A stretch of DNA of 20,469 nt, taken from Vitrella brassicaformis (Eukaryota; Sar; Vitrellaceae). Within the stretch, counting starts at the first letter, position 1. Each line of letters opens with the position of its first letter. The notes below the pieces were generated by a model. That model saw only the letters and a program-made list of their open reading frames with translations. It had not been told where the DNA came from and ran no database searches. A program made the position numbers and the translations under genes. Positions 19,185 to 20,469 of this stretch are shown piece by piece. Where the stretch lies: NCBI GenBank assembly GCA_001179505.1, contig CDMY01000775.1, positions 1-20,469 on the forward strand, read 5' to 3'.

Positions 19185-20469
19185 GTGAAGGGGTCACTGC
19201 GGGGAACGAGTTTGCTTCGAGCTTCAAATCCGCTCACGCGTTCGCGTGAAAAACGGCGGCAAAAATCCCGGAAAATCGGTTCCTGGCTGTTTTCTCTCAG
19301 GATTCTGCTGCGTTTGCCACGCAAGTCTGTGTGTGAGTGCTCCTTCGTCTGCTTTGTCCTCATGCAAGCGGCCATCGCTCTGCCTGCCGTCAAACACGAG
19401 AACCAGCCACCGAAAGTTGACGTTGCCGTCACTTCAAATCACCACGACTGTGACAATGCATGATACATTTCGCTGTGCTGTGTTCACACGTAAGCGCTAA
19501 TGGCTTTTCGTTGCGTCAACAAGAAGAACCAGTCACTGAAAGGTTACACAGTCATCAACCATCCAGCCACACATCTACGGCACACTGCTCTACGCTCTGT
19601 CCGCACGCAAGCGGCCGTCGCTCTTCGCCCCCGCAAACGAGACCATAGCCGCTGAGACCTTGCGCACCGCTAACCCAACCGCAATCTCCATGCAGACGTT
19701 TCAAGGTCTGGTTGATGAAATATATGCGCACGGACACTGCGAGAAACGAGTTTGCTTCCAATTGCAATTGCGCTCTCTCGTTCGCGCAAAAGGTGGCGAA
19801 CACCATGCTCCGGTTACACGGAATTCGGCGTTTTCTGCTGATTTCTCTCGGGACTGAGATTCATTCGATGCAAAAGCATGTATGTCTGATACATCCCGTT
19901 ATGCTGTGTCTGGACGCCAGCGGCCATTGCACTGCGCCGTCTTGAGAAAGACAACCAGCCACCGAAAGTCGGCAGAGCTGTGGACCTAAACGAGCACGAT
20001 TGTGTTAATGCATGCTGCATCTCGCTATGCTGTATTCACGCGCGAGCGGCCAGTGCTCATGACCGTTTCATTGTCTCAAAAAATGGGAAAACTGGTGTCG
20101 GTTACACGGAATTTGGTTGTGAGTTGACTTCGTTTCGGACTCTAGTTCACTGCACACTGTAATTCATTTCATGCCGAGCACATGTACTGATACCTTTTGC
20201 AGTCTGTGTCTGCACGCCAGCGGCCATCGCCATGCGCTGTTTGAGAAAGAGACCCAAGTGTGAAAGCTGACAGCACATGTGGACCGAACTCACTATAAGT
20301 ATGTTTCTGCATGATATATCTCGCTGTGCTGAATTCACACGCAAGCGGCCAGGAGTTATGACGCTGTTCAAAAGTAAACCCAACGGTACTTGTACTGTTC
20401 TTTTGGATGAGCGCGAGCGAGTTCGCACGTCTCTTTCTCTCGCCATCCAGTTTTTTCTGCTCCGTTTCC
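19185..20469. repeat. Diverged satellite-like repeat region, open at the right edge
   Basis: The motif CACGC(A/C)AGCGGCCA recurs near 19368, 19495 (decayed), 19605, 19914, 20043, 20212 and 20341. Neighbours pair at about 128 bp, and pairs repeat at about 298 bp (19914 to 20212, and 20043 to 20341). Between paired motifs lie ACCAGCCACCGAAAGT and ATGCATGATACAT..CTCGCTGTGCTG. A second block, GAAACGAGTTTGCTTC with a CTCTCGTTCGCG end, recurs near 19205 and 19742. Short open frames on both strands (minus: SAMAAGVQTQ-like peptides) follow the repeat. Confidence 0.75.

Overview
This looks like nuclear DNA of a unicellular eukaryote. Genes are split by very short introns (mostly 51-106 nt) with GT..AG borders, exons are small, and intergenic DNA is full of GATG, GACA/GTCT, GT and GA microsatellites. 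Short tracts of the plant/alga-type telomere motif CCCTAAA occur internally. My best guess is an alveolate of the chromerid type (Vitrella-like); this is inference from style, not from a marker gene. I found no rRNA, tRNA, operon or CRISPR. All genes I can support lie on the minus strand.

Layout. (1) Positions 1-3137: a many-exon minus-strand gene of unknown function that runs off the left edge. It encodes a globular N-terminus, low-complexity Gly/Pro/Gln-rich middle, a strongly acidic stretch and a hydrophobic, probably membrane-spanning segment. (2) 3180-4270: intergenic, with a tandem array of about 117-bp units. (3) 4270-5500: fragmentary spliced coding signal on the minus strand. (4) 5500-9840: mostly unassigned DNA with hairpins and isolated open segments; a candidate gene end lies at 8756-9833. 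(5) 9820-11100: repeat-rich. A foldback-like element has inverted arrays of 47-bp units around a telomere-motif hairpin. (6) 11823-14473: a complete eight-exon gene for a secreted glycoside hydrolase family 97 enzyme (712 aa), a family best known from bacteria. (7) 15546-18783: a complete 17-exon PELO/DOM34 gene (ribosome rescue factor Pelota) at 16186-18430, bracketed by an inverted pair of about 175-bp dispersed repeats. (8) 19080 to the right edge: a diverged satellite-like repeat region.

The two well-resolved genes are functionally unrelated: translation quality control (PELO) and extracellular carbohydrate hydrolysis (GH97). Their exon models rest on reading-frame phase closing at every junction and on recognised family motifs. 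The most unusual structures are the 47-bp inverted arrays with the telomere-like core, the coding-like inverted repeats around PELO, and the GH97 gene itself.
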